A stretch of 64,000 nt of DNA, from contig NZ_CP087112.1 of NCBI RefSeq assembly GCF_025643255.1, forward strand, positions 3,410,001 through 3,474,000. The letters are read 5' to 3'. A program made the position numbers and the translations under genes. The DNA is from Halomonas sp. 7T. Its GTDB lineage: Bacteria > Pseudomonadota > Gammaproteobacteria > Pseudomonadales > Halomonadaceae. This document shows positions 37,585 through 49,241 of this stretch, one piece after another. The notes below the pieces were generated by a model. The model saw only the letters and a list, made by a program, of their open reading frames with translations, was not told the origin of the DNA and did no database searches. Position 1 is the stretch's first letter. Each line of letters opens with the position of its first letter.

Positions 37585-39303
37585 TCAAGAGAGCGCCCCT
37601 TCCCACACTTCACAGCGGTCGCGCCCGTTATTCTTGGCTTTGTACAGCGCCGTATCGGCCAGACGCAGGAGCCTTTTGGGGTTCGTGGTGTGGGCGGGGT
37701 AAGTGGCAATCCCGCAGGAGAGGGTAATACGTCCGAGCGGCTGATGCTGGTAGCTTAGCGTTTGGCGACGCAGCGCTGCCAGCAGCTTCTCGGCCCTCGC
37801 TTCGGCGTCTTCCGTGCCGGAGCCCGGTAGCAGCGCAACGAACTCCTCACCGCCTAACCGACACACGACATCCGTTCCTCGAAAATGCTGCTTCAACATC
37901 GTTGCGACCTCGATCAGCGCGGCATCGCCCGCCTCGTGGCCAAAGTTATCGTTCACTTTTTTAAAGTGGTCGATATCGATCATGAGCAAAGAGAGCGGGC
38001 TTCCTTTGCGCTCCGCCAGGGCCAATTCTTGATGAAGCAGTGTATCGAAGTGGCGACGGTTATAGAGCCCGGTTAGCGCGTCCTGCAAGGAGAGTCCTTT
38101 GAGTTGTTGAACCAGGGTATCCAGCTCTGCCGTGCGTGCCGTGACCTGCGCCTCCAGCGTCAGATTCGCCTCGGCAAGCTGACGCTGCGTATGGCGGTAG
38201 TGCCACAGCGAAATGGCGACGATGGCCAGAGAGAAGCCCAGCGCGCCATAGCTCAAAGGAACGTTGCGTCGTGGAATCAACTCGTGCGCCACCAGCATAT
38301 CCAGTAGCAGAAGCGGCGCAAACAGCAAGAAACTGACGACGAACAGCCGTTGCTCAACATTCAAGCGACGCACCCGTAACAGCGCCAGCATTAGCATGCT
38401 GGGCAGCGTGATTAACAGCAGCACATCAAACACGGGAAAGGTCAGCGCCAAGCTGACCGCTCCCAGCGCCACCAATCCAATCGATACCACCAAGTAAGCT
38501 AAGTGAAGCTGCCACAAACGGGCCATCCAGCGTTTTGGAGCGCCATCCAACCAATGGCTCAGCAACAGGCCCATGGCAATGGGAAGCGTGAAGTAGCTAG
38601 CGGCCCTGAGAATGTCCCAAGTGAGTGGTGCATCTGCCAGCAGTTGCCGAACGGGGGTTTCCGCCAGCAGCATCAGCCCTGACGAAAAAGCAAACAGCGC
38701 AATAGCGAAGAATCCCCGGCGCTGTGGCCCAATCATGGCGAAAATAGTCGCCAAAAAGGCCAGCAGGAGGCTAAAGGCGCTCACCACTAAATCTTTCACC
38801 GACGCCTGAAGCATGCCTTGAAGCGCGTCAATGCGGTCCGTGATCTCCACATCGCCCCACAGCCCGATGCTGGTGTAATCCGAATAAATACGCAGTGCAA
38901 GCTGTTTGCCCGCAAAGTTATCGGGTAACGCCACTAAATGCCATGGCCAGCCGATAAAGCGTGGGTCAGCCATATCGCCATGTGCGTAAATAAGTGTGCC
39001 ATCCAGGTAGATCTCGCCTACCAGATTAATACTGGTAATGTGCAGAACGGGGTCGCGCCATTCACCCTCTGGCAGCACCGTTTTGAACCAAACGGCCTGC
39101 TGCCCGTGGCGCCCAGGCGGGTTGGAAGGAAAGGAAATAGAGCTCCAAAGCTCACTGGCTTCTAATGGGGCATCTCCCCAGCGATACTCCCAGTCAGTTA
39201 GCGGCATGGGCGGACTGGCGAAAGCGCCCGGCTGGGCAAGCAGCAGCAAGGTAGCCGTTAGTAGGACTAAGCAGTGGCGCAACATGGTGTAAATGATCCC
39301 CAT
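37585..39303 (-). CDS. membrane diguanylate cyclase with extracytoplasmic sensor and 7TM region
   Basis: About 572 residues. A signal peptide (LLLLAQPGAFA) leads an extracytoplasmic beta-rich domain of about 130 residues, typical of 7TMR-DISM sensors. Then seven membrane helices (about 170-365), a short coiled coil (QLAEANLTLEAQVTARTAELDTLVQQL), and a GGDEF domain with DALTGLYNRRHFD, DIDHFKKVNDNFGHEAGD and an intact GGEEF loop. An RxxD I-site is visible as RGTD. I chose ATG 39303 because GGGGA lies 7 bases upstream; starts at 39324 and 39285 are also in frame. It is convergent with ccoG with only 34 bases between. Confidence 0.92.
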   Translation of the reverse strand: MGIIYTMLRHCLVLLTATLLLLAQPGAFASPPMPLTDWEYRWGDAPLEASELWSSISFPSNPPGRHGQQAVWFKTVLPEGEWRDPVLHITSINLVGEIYLDGTLIYAHGDMADPRFIGWPWHLVALPDNFAGKQLALRIYSDYTSIGLWGDVEITDRIDALQGMLQASVKDLVVSAFSLLLAFLATIFAMIGPQRRGFFAIALFAFSSGLMLLAETPVRQLLADAPLTWDILRAASYFTLPIAMGLLLSHWLDGAPKRWMARLWQLHLAYLVVSIGLVALGAVSLALTFPVFDVLLLITLPSMLMLALLRVRRLNVEQRLFVVSFLLFAPLLLLDMLVAHELIPRRNVPLSYGALGFSLAIVAISLWHYRHTQRQLAEANLTLEAQVTARTAELDTLVQQLKGLSLQDALTGLYNRRHFDTLLHQELALAERKGSPLSLLMIDIDHFKKVNDNFGHEAGDAALIEVATMLKQHFRGTDVVCRLGGEEFVALLPGSGTEDAEARAEKLLAALRRQTLSYQHQPLGRITLSCGIATYPAHTTNPKRLLRLADTALYKAKNNGRDRCEVWEGALS

Positions 39304-39543
39304 CCACGATTCCCCAACCAGCATGCTGCCAGCTCACCATAGTGTTTTATTACAATAAACTTTATACGCATTCAGCGCGTTGATAACACGTTGGATGCGT
39401 TTAAAGCACTGGTGCATGCCTGGAGTGAAGCGTTATCCAGCCGCACCGAGCTGTATACATGCGGCTGTCGGCCAGTCAGTATTTTTATACTAGGTGGGCA
39501 AGGGATGCGCGTTTTAGTCCAAAAGTACTGCCCTTTCTACTGA

Positions 39544-39574
39544 TAAAAAAAGGGTGGGCCACTAGGCCCACCCT
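39544..39574 (-). terminator. rho-independent terminator of the tiny exported gene, copy 2
   Basis: Perfect 10-bp stem AGGGTGGGCC / GGCCCACCCT with a 4-base loop, followed on the minus strand by a run of T. Confidence 0.9.
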
Positions 39575-39605
39575 GCGTACATTCCAGCCATAAACAAGTG
39601 GCTGA

Positions 39606-39782
39606 TTACTTTGAATTTCTAATGGGTAACTCAGAAGTACGGTACGTGCTCGCGTCGGTTTGGTGTTGTGCGGATGAGTCGGGGTAAGCGATTTTGTTGT
39701 CTTCACCCGAGCCACGCTCGGCAAGGGCAGCACCTGAGAATAAAATTAGGGCGGCGGCTGCTACTGTATTGATTAACTTCAT
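39606..39782 (-). CDS. tiny exported protein of unknown function, copy 2
   Basis: A 58-residue precursor paralogous to the protein at 439-615. It has MKLINTVAAAALILFSGAALA as signal peptide, then ERGSGEDNKIAYPDSSAQHQTDASTY and a short polar tail. I chose the ATG at 39782 because GAGGTTAAAAGTT precedes it, the same layout as in copy 1; a longer frame upstream has no counterpart in copy 1. It has its own strong terminator and no close neighbour on the same strand, so it is a stand-alone gene. Function unknown. Confidence 0.78.
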   Translation of the reverse strand: MKLINTVAAAALILFSGAALAERGSGEDNKIAYPDSSAQHQTDASTYRTSELPIRNSK

Positions 39783-40057
39783 AACTTTTAACCTCACGTT
39801 AAATAAAGCGTCTCTAAATTTGCGATGACGATTCATCGCTGCATGGACGACAAGCAATATTGTAAGCAGGCTAACATGGTTATAAAATTGATTTAAAATG
39901 CCTGAATATTTCTATTTTTTAGAAAGGTTTCGTGATCATAGCTTCTCTCAATGTGCTTAAGATCGCTGCTGGCATTGTTCATTGCACTCTGTACGTTTCA
40001 GAGACGTTCCCTACATCCCCCATATCTTTGTTGAGATGCGGCTCTATTCTTTAAACA

Positions 40058-40137
40058 GCCTCTGCGGAGGCACAAGTGCCTGCATCGGGTATGACCCCGA
40101 CTAAACGATGTTGGCCTTCGGAGTGGCGCTTGTTTAG
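40058..40137 (+). promoter_or_regulatory. structured leader upstream of metY
   Basis: The transcript upstream of metY can form several hairpins: GCCTC/GAGGC (40058-40071), which overlaps and competes with AGGCAC/GTGCCT (40068-40081); TCGGG/CCCGA (40085-40100); and an outer CTAAAC/GTTTAG stem (40101-40137). Overlapping, mutually exclusive stems before a methionine gene suggest a cis-acting RNA. It does not match the SAM-I or SAM-II consensus that I know. Confidence 0.5.
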
Positions 40138-40176
40138 GATCAAAGGTGATTCTTCATCAACCAGCGAGCTGAACCC

Positions 40177-41451
40177 ATGAAGCCAGAAACCATTGCCCTC
40201 CATCACGGCTATGCGCCGGATTCACAAAACGCCGTTGCCGTGCCGATCCACCAGACCACGTCTTTCTCTTTTGATAACGCGCAGCATGCGGCGGATCTGT
40301 TTGATTTAAAGGTGGAAGGGAATATCTATTCGCGCATTATGAACCCTACCTGCGCGGTGCTGGAGCAGCGAGTCGCGGCACTTGAAGGCGGGTTGGCAGG
40401 CCTGGCGGTGGCTTCTGGTATGGCGGCGATCACCTATGCCATTCAAACCATTGCCGAAGCAGGCGATAACATTGTCTCGATCAGCGAGTTGTATGGTGGC
40501 ACCTATAACCTGTTTGCCCACACGCTGCCGCGCCAAGGTATCCAGGTGCGCTTTGCCGATAAAGATGACGTTGATGGCCTTGAAGCCTTGATTGATGAGC
40601 GCACTAAAGCGGTTTTCTGCGAGAGCATCGGTAACCCATCCGGTGGGGTGGTGGATCTTAAAAAGCTGGCTGACGCCGCCCATCGCCATGGCGTGCCGGT
40701 GATTGTTGATAACACCACTGCCACTCCGTTTTTATGCCGACCTATTGAGCACGGGGCGGATATCGTCGTCCACTCGGCGACGAAATACATCGGGGGTCAT
40801 GGCACGACGGTAGGGGGTGTGATTGTCGATTCAGGTAAGTTCCCCTGGGCGGAAAATGCCAGCCGTTTCCCGCTGCTCAACGAGCCGGATATCTCCTATC
40901 ACGGCGTAAGCTATACCCGCGATGTGGGTGAGGCCGCCTTTATTGCCCGTGCCCGTGTGGTGCCGCTGCGTAATATGGGGGCAGCGCTTTCTGCGCAAGC
41001 CGCTTGGAACTTGCTGCAGGGGTTAGAAACACTGTCGCTGCGCATCGAGCGCATTTGTGCCAACGCCTTAGCGGTCGCCAAGCATCTGGAGAATCACCCT
41101 CAGGTAGAGTGGGTGCACTACGCCGGGCTTGAAAGCCACCCCGATCACGCGCTGGCTCAGCAGTATATGCAGGGCCAAGCGTCGGGCATCTTAAGCTTTG
41201 GCATTAAAGGTGGGCAGGCAGCAGGCGAGCGCTTCTACGATGCGCTCTCATTGATACTACGTTTGGTGAATATCGGCGATGCCAAAAGCTGCTCTTCTAT
41301 TCCCGCCTCCACCACGCACCGCCAGTTAAACGAGCAGGAGCTAAAGGCCGCTGGCGTCACGCCGGATATGGTGCGCCTCTCGATTGGCATTGAACATATT
41401 GACGACTTGCTGGCAGATATTGACCAGGCACTCGCCGCCTCTCAAGGGTAG
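40177..41451 (+). CDS. metY: O-acetylhomoserine sulfhydrylase
   Basis: A 424-residue PLP enzyme of the Cys/Met metabolism family. It has SGMAAITYAI, SELYGGTYNLF, DNTTATPFLCRPIEHGADIVVHSATKYIGGHG with the PLP Lys near 210, and SSIPASTTHRQL near 375. The long insert around 220-260 (FPWAENASRFPLLNEPDISYHGVSY) and overall length favour O-acetylhomoserine sulfhydrylase over cystathionine gamma-synthase or methionine gamma-lyase. It makes homocysteine from O-acetylhomoserine and sulfide. The ribosome-binding site is weak (AGCGAGCTGAACCC), consistent with control in the leader. Confidence 0.92.
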   Translation: MKPETIALHHGYAPDSQNAVAVPIHQTTSFSFDNAQHAADLFDLKVEGNIYSRIMNPTCAVLEQRVAALEGGLAGLAVASGMAAITYAIQTIAEAGDNIVSISELYGGTYNLFAHTLPRQGIQVRFADKDDVDGLEALIDERTKAVFCESIGNPSGGVVDLKKLADAAHRHGVPVIVDNTTATPFLCRPIEHGADIVVHSATKYIGGHGTTVGGVIVDSGKFPWAENASRFPLLNEPDISYHGVSYTRDVGEAAFIARARVVPLRNMGAALSAQAAWNLLQGLETLSLRIERICANALAVAKHLENHPQVEWVHYAGLESHPDHALAQQYMQGQASGILSFGIKGGQAAGERFYDALSLILRLVNIGDAKSCSSIPASTTHRQLNEQELKAAGVTPDMVRLSIGIEHIDDLLADIDQALAASQG

Positions 41452-41477
41452 GGCGAAGGCTTTTTTAAGCCGTCATT

Positions 41478-41518
41478 GGCCGCCGGGCTTTAGCTCAAAA
41501 CGCCAAGGCACGGCGGCC
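41478..41518. terminator. hairpin between convergent metY and ureohydrolase genes
   Basis: GGCCGCCG pairs with CGGCGGCC around a long loop. It lies between two convergent stops and is followed by CTTTGTG on the plus strand. Confidence 0.45.
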
Positions 41519-41536
41519 TTTGTGAAACAAACTGCG

Positions 41537-42457
41537 TTATGCGCTTTTAGAGGCGGCTAGGGTATATAAGAACTCAAGCCCTAGCGTGGCCGCGGCAAGC
41601 GATGTGATATCACCGTGGTCGTAAGCAGGGTTCACTTCCACTAGGTCCATGCCTACTAAATCCATGCCCACCATGCCGCGCACCACTTTCAGCATTAGAT
41701 CGGTTGACATGCCGCCGCAGACCGGCGTGCCGGTGCCCGGTGCATAAGCGGGGTCTAAGCCGTCGATGTCCAAACTTACGTAGGCGGGGTGGTGGCCCAC
41801 GCGGGCGCGTATGCGCTCCAGCACTGCACTCGCGCCGTGTTCATTGACCCAGTCGGCATCGAGCACCTCGTAAGGATGATTGTGACGGTCGTAGCTGGTG
41901 CGAATGCCAATCTGCAGTGAGTGCTCAGGCACTACCAGCCCCTCCTTAAGGGCGTGGTGGAAAATGGTGCCGTGGTCAAAGCGGGTACCCTGCTCATAAG
42001 TGTCGGTATGGGCATCAAAATGGATCAGTGCCAGCGGTCCATGTTCCCGAGCGTGGGCGCGTAGCAGCGGGAGGCTGATGTAGTGATCGCCGCCTAGCGT
42101 GAGCATTTTTTTGCCCGCTTTCAGCCAGCGCATCGCATGCGTCTCAAGGTTATCCACCAGGCTTTCCGGTTCGCCGTAGGCATAGTCCAGGTTGCCCGCG
42201 TCACATACCCGCAGCCGCTCTTCCAGGGCGAAGTCCCACGGCCAACGTTTGCCCTCCCAAATTAGATTGGCAGTGCTTTGACGAATCGCGTTTGGCCCCA
42301 TGCGGGTCCCTGAGCGTCCCGAACACGCCAAGTCAAAAGGCACACCGCTCACCACTACCTCGGCATCACTGGCTTTTGGGTCAGTGGCTTTAGGCACGCC
42401 CATAAACGTAGAGATAACGTCACCAAACAGGCTTGGCATGATCTGTGATGGGGTCAA
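41537..42457 (-). CDS. speB: agmatinase-type ureohydrolase
   Basis: A 306-residue member of the arginase/agmatinase family with all binuclear manganese motifs: LGGDHYISLP, IHFDAHTDTYEQGTRFDHGT, and SLDIDGLDPAYAPGTGTP. It should release urea from a guanidino compound. Agmatine is the default substrate; guanidinobutyrate and similar compounds are alternatives that motifs do not exclude. Residues VGMDLVGMDLVE near 275 carry a small internal repeat. The TTG start at 42457 has AGGAG about 10 bases upstream; the ATG at 42439 has none. It is divergent from a LysR gene, which likely controls it. Confidence 0.9.
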   Translation of the reverse strand: MTPSQIMPSLFGDVISTFMGVPKATDPKASDAEVVVSGVPFDLACSGRSGTRMGPNAIRQSTANLIWEGKRWPWDFALEERLRVCDAGNLDYAYGEPESLVDNLETHAMRWLKAGKKMLTLGGDHYISLPLLRAHAREHGPLALIHFDAHTDTYEQGTRFDHGTIFHHALKEGLVVPEHSLQIGIRTSYDRHNHPYEVLDADWVNEHGASAVLERIRARVGHHPAYVSLDIDGLDPAYAPGTGTPVCGGMSTDLMLKVVRGMVGMDLVGMDLVEVNPAYDHGDITSLAAATLGLEFLYTLAASKSA

Positions 42458-42559
42458 CGAGCGTTTACTCCTTAGATGTACAGTAGAAAGCAGTGGGGGA
42501 TAGGCCCTACAGAAGCGCGACGATAAGGAATTTTTAGCGATGAATGAAATGAATGTTTA

Positions 42560-42573
42560 GAATGAAATCATTC
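42560..42573. promoter_or_regulatory. dyad in the speB/lysR divergent region
   Basis: GAATGA-AA-TCATTC is a 14-base inverted repeat 35 bases upstream of the LysR start, surrounded by further GAATG repeats. It is a candidate LysR operator. Confidence 0.5.
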
Positions 42574-42607
42574 ACTGTATAGATAATGATAGAGATAGTG
42601 AGGCACC

Positions 42608-43531
42608 ATGCGTTCGCTTCGTCATTTTGATTTGAATCTGCTGCTGGTATTTGAAGCGCTTATGCGCGAGCGCCATGTAACGCGGGCGGCAGAAAAGCTG
42701 CATTTAAGCCAGCCAGCGCTTAGCCACGCCCTAAAACGGCTGCGGGATGCATTGGACGACCCACTGTTAGTGCGTACGGGCAATGGGCTGCAGCCAACCC
42801 CAAGAGCGCTGGCACTGTTGCCGGTGGTACAGCAAGCCTTGGCATTGCTGCAAGCAGGCTTGGCGCCACCAGAAATGTTCACGCCTGCAACCAGCACGCG
42901 GCGCTTTATCCTCGCCACGACCGATTACTTTGAAGAGGTCATGTATCCGACATTTCTTAGCCAATTGCTGGCTTACGCGCCGGGGATCAGCTTTTCGATA
43001 GAGTTAATTACGCCTGATGTGCTTAACGATGCGTTAGAGCAGCGCCAGGTAGATATGGTGGTAGGGCTAGATAGCCAGAACGGGCTGCCCACTGGCGTCA
43101 TCCAAACGCCGTGGATGGAGGAGGCATTGGTCTGCTTAGCCGCTGCGAACAATGATGGTGTGGGTGAGGCGCTGAGCATTGAGGCGTTTGCGCGTCAGCT
43201 CCACGTAGAGTTAGCGGATATCAGCGGCTTATTGCCCAGCAATATTGAGCATTGTTTAGCGCAGCATGGGTTAAGCCGTCGCGTTATTTCGAAAAATCTA
43301 AATTACATTGCGGCAGCGCGAGTCGTGGCACTCACCGATGCGATCATGACGCTGCCACGGCAAATGGCTGAGCGATTTATCACGATGCTGCCCGTGCGCA
43401 TCGTCGCGCCACCTAAAGAACTGCCGGCGCTTAACATGGTGCTGATTCAACACGGGCTGTATGCCAATGACCCTGCGCTCGTATGGTTGACGCATGAGCT
43501 TACTGCGTTTGCAAAGCGCTTTAGCCAATGA
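42608..43531 (+). CDS. LysR-family regulator
   Basis: A 307-residue LysR protein with helix-turn-helix MRSLRHFDLNLLLVFEALMRERHVTRAAEKLHLSQPALSHALKRLRDALDDPLLVRTGNGLQPT, the NodD/LeuO/PcpR-like branch judging by FDLNLLLVFEAL and ALDDPLLVR. The effector domain follows from about 90. ATG preceded by ATAGTGAGGCACC. Its place opposite the ureohydrolase gene suggests it regulates that gene in response to a guanidino or polyamine compound. Confidence 0.92.
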   Translation: MRSLRHFDLNLLLVFEALMRERHVTRAAEKLHLSQPALSHALKRLRDALDDPLLVRTGNGLQPTPRALALLPVVQQALALLQAGLAPPEMFTPATSTRRFILATTDYFEEVMYPTFLSQLLAYAPGISFSIELITPDVLNDALEQRQVDMVVGLDSQNGLPTGVIQTPWMEEALVCLAAANNDGVGEALSIEAFARQLHVELADISGLLPSNIEHCLAQHGLSRRVISKNLNYIAAARVVALTDAIMTLPRQMAERFITMLPVRIVAPPKELPALNMVLIQHGLYANDPALVWLTHELTAFAKRFSQ

Positions 43532-46121
<2,590 letters not shown>

Positions 46122-46145
46122 CATGTACTAACCGCATAGAAACGC

Positions 46146-46177
46146 AAAGCCCGCATCTCACGATGCGGGCTTTTTTT
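46146..46177 (+). terminator. rho-independent terminator after katG
   Basis: AAGCCCGCAT / ATGCGGGCTT stem followed by a run of T. Confidence 0.93.
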
Positions 46178-46210
46178 ATGGCGACGAGGTTATCGGGGAA
46201 AGATCATCGG

Positions 46211-47143
46211 CTATGCCCAGACGCTGAGCTGCTTATGATACGCCGCCTGCGCCTGCGTCGCACTGATGGGCTGCAAACGCACTTTGGTGCCCGGCAAGCA
46301 CTGGGCGAGGCGGGCGCAGGCCATGGGGGTTAAAGCACCCAGGCGGGGGTAGCCGCCGATGGTTTGGCGATCGTTCATCAGAATGATCGGCTGGCCATCG
46401 GGGGGAATCTGCACGGCGCCTAAAGGAATGCCTTCAGAGACGATGCCGCCTAGTCGGCTGTTCAGCGCTTTGCCAGTGAGTCGAATACCCATTCGGTCGG
46501 CGCGTTGATCCACGGTCCAGGGCTGGTTGAAAGCATCAAACAGGCTGCGCCCGGCAAAGTGCGAGGCCTGAGAGCCTAGCACCATGTCCAGCACGGTCTC
46601 TCCTGCATCCGGCAGGAGAAGTTGGGCGCCTTGTGGCAGCTGACGCGGCGTGGCGCTGCTGCCTTTCCAGGTGAGCTGGTCGCCGGTTTTAAGCGGTGTG
46701 CCATCTTCGTGCAGGCCGCCGATTTGCTCTCTCGCCGTGCAGGCGTAGCTGCCCAATACGTGGGGGGCACCGAGCCCGCCAGGAAAAGCGAGGTACGCAC
46801 GCAGGCCTTTTTTTGGCTGGCGAAAGACCAGCGTTTGGCCTGCTTGCATCATAAAGCTGTCGTTGGGCGCAAGCGGTTGGCCCTCCAGCGTAGCGGCAAG
46901 GTCGGCCCCGGTCAGGGCAAGACGCACGTTGTTATTGGCCACCAGCGTTAAGTTGCCGCCCATGACGATTTCCAGTGCGGGGCTCTCAAGCGGGTTGCCC
47001 AGCAGCCAGTTGGCCCAGCGGAAAGCGATCCAGTCGGCGGCACCGCCTTGAGTCACGCCTAAGTGCCCAACGCCGAAGCGGCCCGCGTCTTGGATCAATG
47101 CCAGCGGCCCGGCTTGCTTAACGGTCAACATAGGTTGGCTCAT
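46211..47143 (-). CDS. pxpC: 5-oxoprolinase subunit PxpC
   Basis: A 310-residue biotin-dependent carboxylase-like subunit. It opens MLTVKQAGPLALIQDAGRFGVGHLGVTQGGAAD, the family hallmark, and has SRLGGIVSEGIPLGAVQIPPDGQPIILMNDRQTIGGYPRLG. With PxpA and PxpB it forms the ATP-dependent 5-oxoprolinase that opens 5-oxoproline to glutamate. Its ATG overlaps the pxpB stop by four bases. Confidence 0.94.
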   Translation of the reverse strand: MSQPMLTVKQAGPLALIQDAGRFGVGHLGVTQGGAADWIAFRWANWLLGNPLESPALEIVMGGNLTLVANNNVRLALTGADLAATLEGQPLAPNDSFMMQAGQTLVFRQPKKGLRAYLAFPGGLGAPHVLGSYACTAREQIGGLHEDGTPLKTGDQLTWKGSSATPRQLPQGAQLLLPDAGETVLDMVLGSQASHFAGRSLFDAFNQPWTVDQRADRMGIRLTGKALNSRLGGIVSEGIPLGAVQIPPDGQPIILMNDRQTIGGYPRLGALTPMACARLAQCLPGTKVRLQPISATQAQAAYHKQLSVWA

Positions 47144-47844
47144 GACCGCTCCTCCAGCGGGGTGGTATCGCCCTCGGCTGCTTCAAACTCGGATTTTGAG
47201 ATCGCCTTGAAACGTACCTTATCGCCCGGGCGCAGCAGCGGTTCACCACGTTTGGCGTGCTCGAAAAGCGGTACCGCCGTTCTGCCAAGAATGTTCCAGC
47301 CGCCGGGGGAGAGCAGGGGGTAGATGGCCGTTTGTCGGTCGGCAATGCCCACACTTCCGGCCGAGACGCGGCGGCGGGGCGTTTTTAAACGCGGCGTGGC
47401 AATGGCTTCATCCACCAGGCCCATAAAACCGTAGCCAGGGGCAAAGCCCAGAGCAAACACGCAGTAGTCGTGACTACAGTGGCGCTCAATCAACGCCTCG
47501 ACGCTGAGGCCGGCGCGTTTAGCAACAATCGGCAGTTCGGGGCCAACGCTCTCGTCGTACCACACGGGGATTTCGTGGAGCTGGCCCTGCTGGGAGTCGG
47601 CAGGCGTTAGGTTGTGCAGCGCGCTGCGTACCAGCGTCGAGGCCTGGGCAAAGGAGAGCTTTTGGCAGTCGTAGTGCACCAGCAGAGTGGTATACGACGG
47701 GATCAGGTCGATGAGCGCGTGATCAAAGGCGCGCCGCAGCGCCTCGTCGGCGGCTATGATCCACGCCATATTGCTTTCATCAATGGCGTCGAACAGACGC
47801 ACCGTCAAGGCGTCCATGGCTGCCGTTTCTATGCGCAGTTTCAC
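47140..47844 (-). CDS. pxpB: 5-oxoprolinase subunit PxpB (KipI family)
   Basis: A 234-residue subunit with the KipI/allophanate hydrolase subunit 1 fold. Family motifs are [62 protein letters not shown] and [10 protein letters not shown]. It overlaps its neighbours by four bases on each side, so pxpABC is one coupled operon. KipI acts on a sporulation kinase in Bacillus, but the operon context supports the oxoprolinase role. Confidence 0.94.
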   Translation of the reverse strand: MKLRIETAAMDALTVRLFDAIDESNMAWIIAADEALRRAFDHALIDLIPSYTTLLVHYDCQKLSFAQASTLVRSALHNLTPADSQQGQLHEIPVWYDESVGPELPIVAKRAGLSVEALIERHCSHDYCVFALGFAPGYGFMGLVDEAIATPRLKTPRRRVSAGSVGIADRQTAIYPLLSPGGWNILGRTAVPLFEHAKRGEPLLRPGDKVRFKAISKSEFEAAEGDTTPLEERS

Positions 47845-48593
47845 GCGGACTCCAGCGCCGTAAAGGCCTCACGAATGGCGTGTACGGCGGCCACGGATTC
47901 GGGGTTATCGCCATGTACACACAGCGTGTCGCAGGGCAACTGCAGGGCGCTGCCATCGCGGGCGGTCAGCGCTTCACCTTTAGCGAGTGCCACGGCTTGG
48001 GCGACAATGGTTGCTTGATCGTGATGCACGGCCCCCGGCATGCGGCGTGAGGCTAAGTGGCCAGTGGCCTCATAAGCGCGATCAGCGAAGGTTTCAAACC
48101 ACAGCGTGATGCCCATTTTTTCGGCTAACTGGCGGTGCGGCGCTGGGTTGGCGGTGGCCATCACCATCAGCGGCAGGCGGGAGTCGTACGCCTTCACGGC
48201 ACGCATGGCACCTTCCAATAACTCAAGATTGGCGGCCATGTCGTTATACATCGCCCCGTGGGGTTTGACATAGCTCAGCGCGGTGCCTTCCGCTTGGCAA
48301 ATGCCGGCCAGTGCGCCGATCTGGTAGAGCATCATGTCTTCTACTTCGGCAGGCGAGCAGGCCATGGAGCGACGGCCAAAGCCCATTAAATCGGGGTAGC
48401 CGGGGTGCGCACCGATTTTTACGCCGTGCTGAACAGCAAGCTTCACTGTCTTGCGCATCACATGGGGGTCGGAGGCATGATAACCGCAGGCAATGTTGGC
48501 GCAATCGACATAAGGCATTACATCGGCATCCAAACCAATCGACCAGTTGCCGAAACTTTCACCCATATCACAGTTGAGCAGCGGGATGGCCAT
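47841..48593 (-). CDS. pxpA: 5-oxoprolinase subunit PxpA (LamB/YcsF family)
   Basis: A 250-residue TIM-barrel-like subunit opening [13 protein letters not shown], then [45 protein letters not shown] and [11 protein letters not shown]. Conserved Asp and His residues of the LamB/YcsF family are present. AGGAGACAATATGGCC surrounds the ATG. It is first in the operon, and its promoter lies in the large intergenic region before the LysR-TRAP genes. Confidence 0.95.
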   Translation of the reverse strand: MAIPLLNCDMGESFGNWSIGLDADVMPYVDCANIACGYHASDPHVMRKTVKLAVQHGVKIGAHPGYPDLMGFGRRSMACSPAEVEDMMLYQIGALAGICQAEGTALSYVKPHGAMYNDMAANLELLEGAMRAVKAYDSRLPLMVMATANPAPHRQLAEKMGITLWFETFADRAYEATGHLASRRMPGAVHHDQATIVAQAVALAKGEALTARDGSALQLPCDTLCVHGDNPESVAAVHAIREAFTALESA

Positions 48594-49027
48594 ATTGTCT
48601 CCTAGCCTGTTTTGGATTTATTAGAACAACGTGTTTAAGAGCAGCGTGCTGTTAATAAACGGTCTTGGCAAAGAATGCTTATTTTAATAACGGAGTGCTA
48701 ATGTTTAAAAGACTTTTGGAATCTCGGTTACCGGCGTTTTTTTGATGGCCTGCTGTAAATAATTAGCTTGGTTACCAGTGCAGTGCCTTAAAACTAATAT
48801 ATGAACCTATCTTGTTAAGTTCCAATCGTTTTTAGCGATACTTAGTATCGGCGCTTCCTATCATGCTGTTATTTATTGGGAAAATAGTTGACGCTAGGCA
48901 GGAATACGATTATCAAATAAATAAAGCGACTCGATAAAAGATTATAAAAAAACGCTCACGTCAGCCCTTGAATATCAGTAGTGCTAATAATAATCAGCAG
49001 ACAGTGAGTCATTTAGAGGAGTGAAAC
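48594..49027. promoter_or_regulatory. AT-rich divergent regulatory region before pxpA
   Basis: No gene is visible. The region has long AT-rich runs and a 13-base dyad GATACTTAGTATC at 48837-48849, which fits a LysR-type T-N11-A site. It lies between pxpA and the LysR-TRAP transcript. Confidence 0.45.
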
Positions 49028-49228
49028 ATGCAAACGTCGGCCATGGGGCAGTTCGTCACGATACCGCTAGGCGCAATGGGTAACCCTATTATGCTGGCCC
49101 TAAAATTGCATTACATAGTAGTGCGACCATTTTACCCAGTGACACATTGCGATCGTAAGCGGCACTACGTGCGATATAACCTGCGTTGTATAGGAGTCTC
49201 CACCGATGTTACTGCAACCGTTGGTTAG
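49028..49228 (+). CDS. short frame with strong ribosome-binding site upstream of LysR
   Basis: A 66-codon frame starting MQTSAMGQFVTIPLGAMGN. GAGGAGTGAAAC directly precedes the ATG, an unusually good translation signal. It stops six bases before the LysR start. The protein is not recognisable and becomes basic with Cys and His toward its end. It may be a real small protein, a leader coupled to LysR, or a remnant of a decayed gene. Confidence 0.4.
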   Translation: MQTSAMGQFVTIPLGAMGNPIMLALKLHYIVVRPFYPVTHCDRKRHYVRYNLRCIGVSTDVTATVG

Positions 49229-49241
49229 GCCGTATGCTTGA
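49206..49241 (+). CDS. possible 11-codon leader overlapping the LysR start
   Basis: ATG at 49206 follows TAGGAG with 9-base spacing and encodes MLLQPLVRPYA, ending TGA at 49239-49241, across the LysR ATG at 49234. Termination there could permit reinitiation at LysR. Confidence 0.3.
   Translation: MLLQPLVRPYA

Noticed and set aside
39429..39475. TGTATACA near 39450 as a further urate-type operator
   Set aside because: GCTGTATACATG matches only the core, is far from purine genes, and such an 8-mer is expected by chance.
40021..40176. metY leader as a standard SAM-I riboswitch
   Set aside because: The S-box core sequences and four-way junction are not present; it is kept only as an unclassified structured leader.
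42560..42573. GAATGA dyad as an extended palindrome shared with other loci
   Set aside because: I could not find the same dyad elsewhere in the window, so it is treated as local only.
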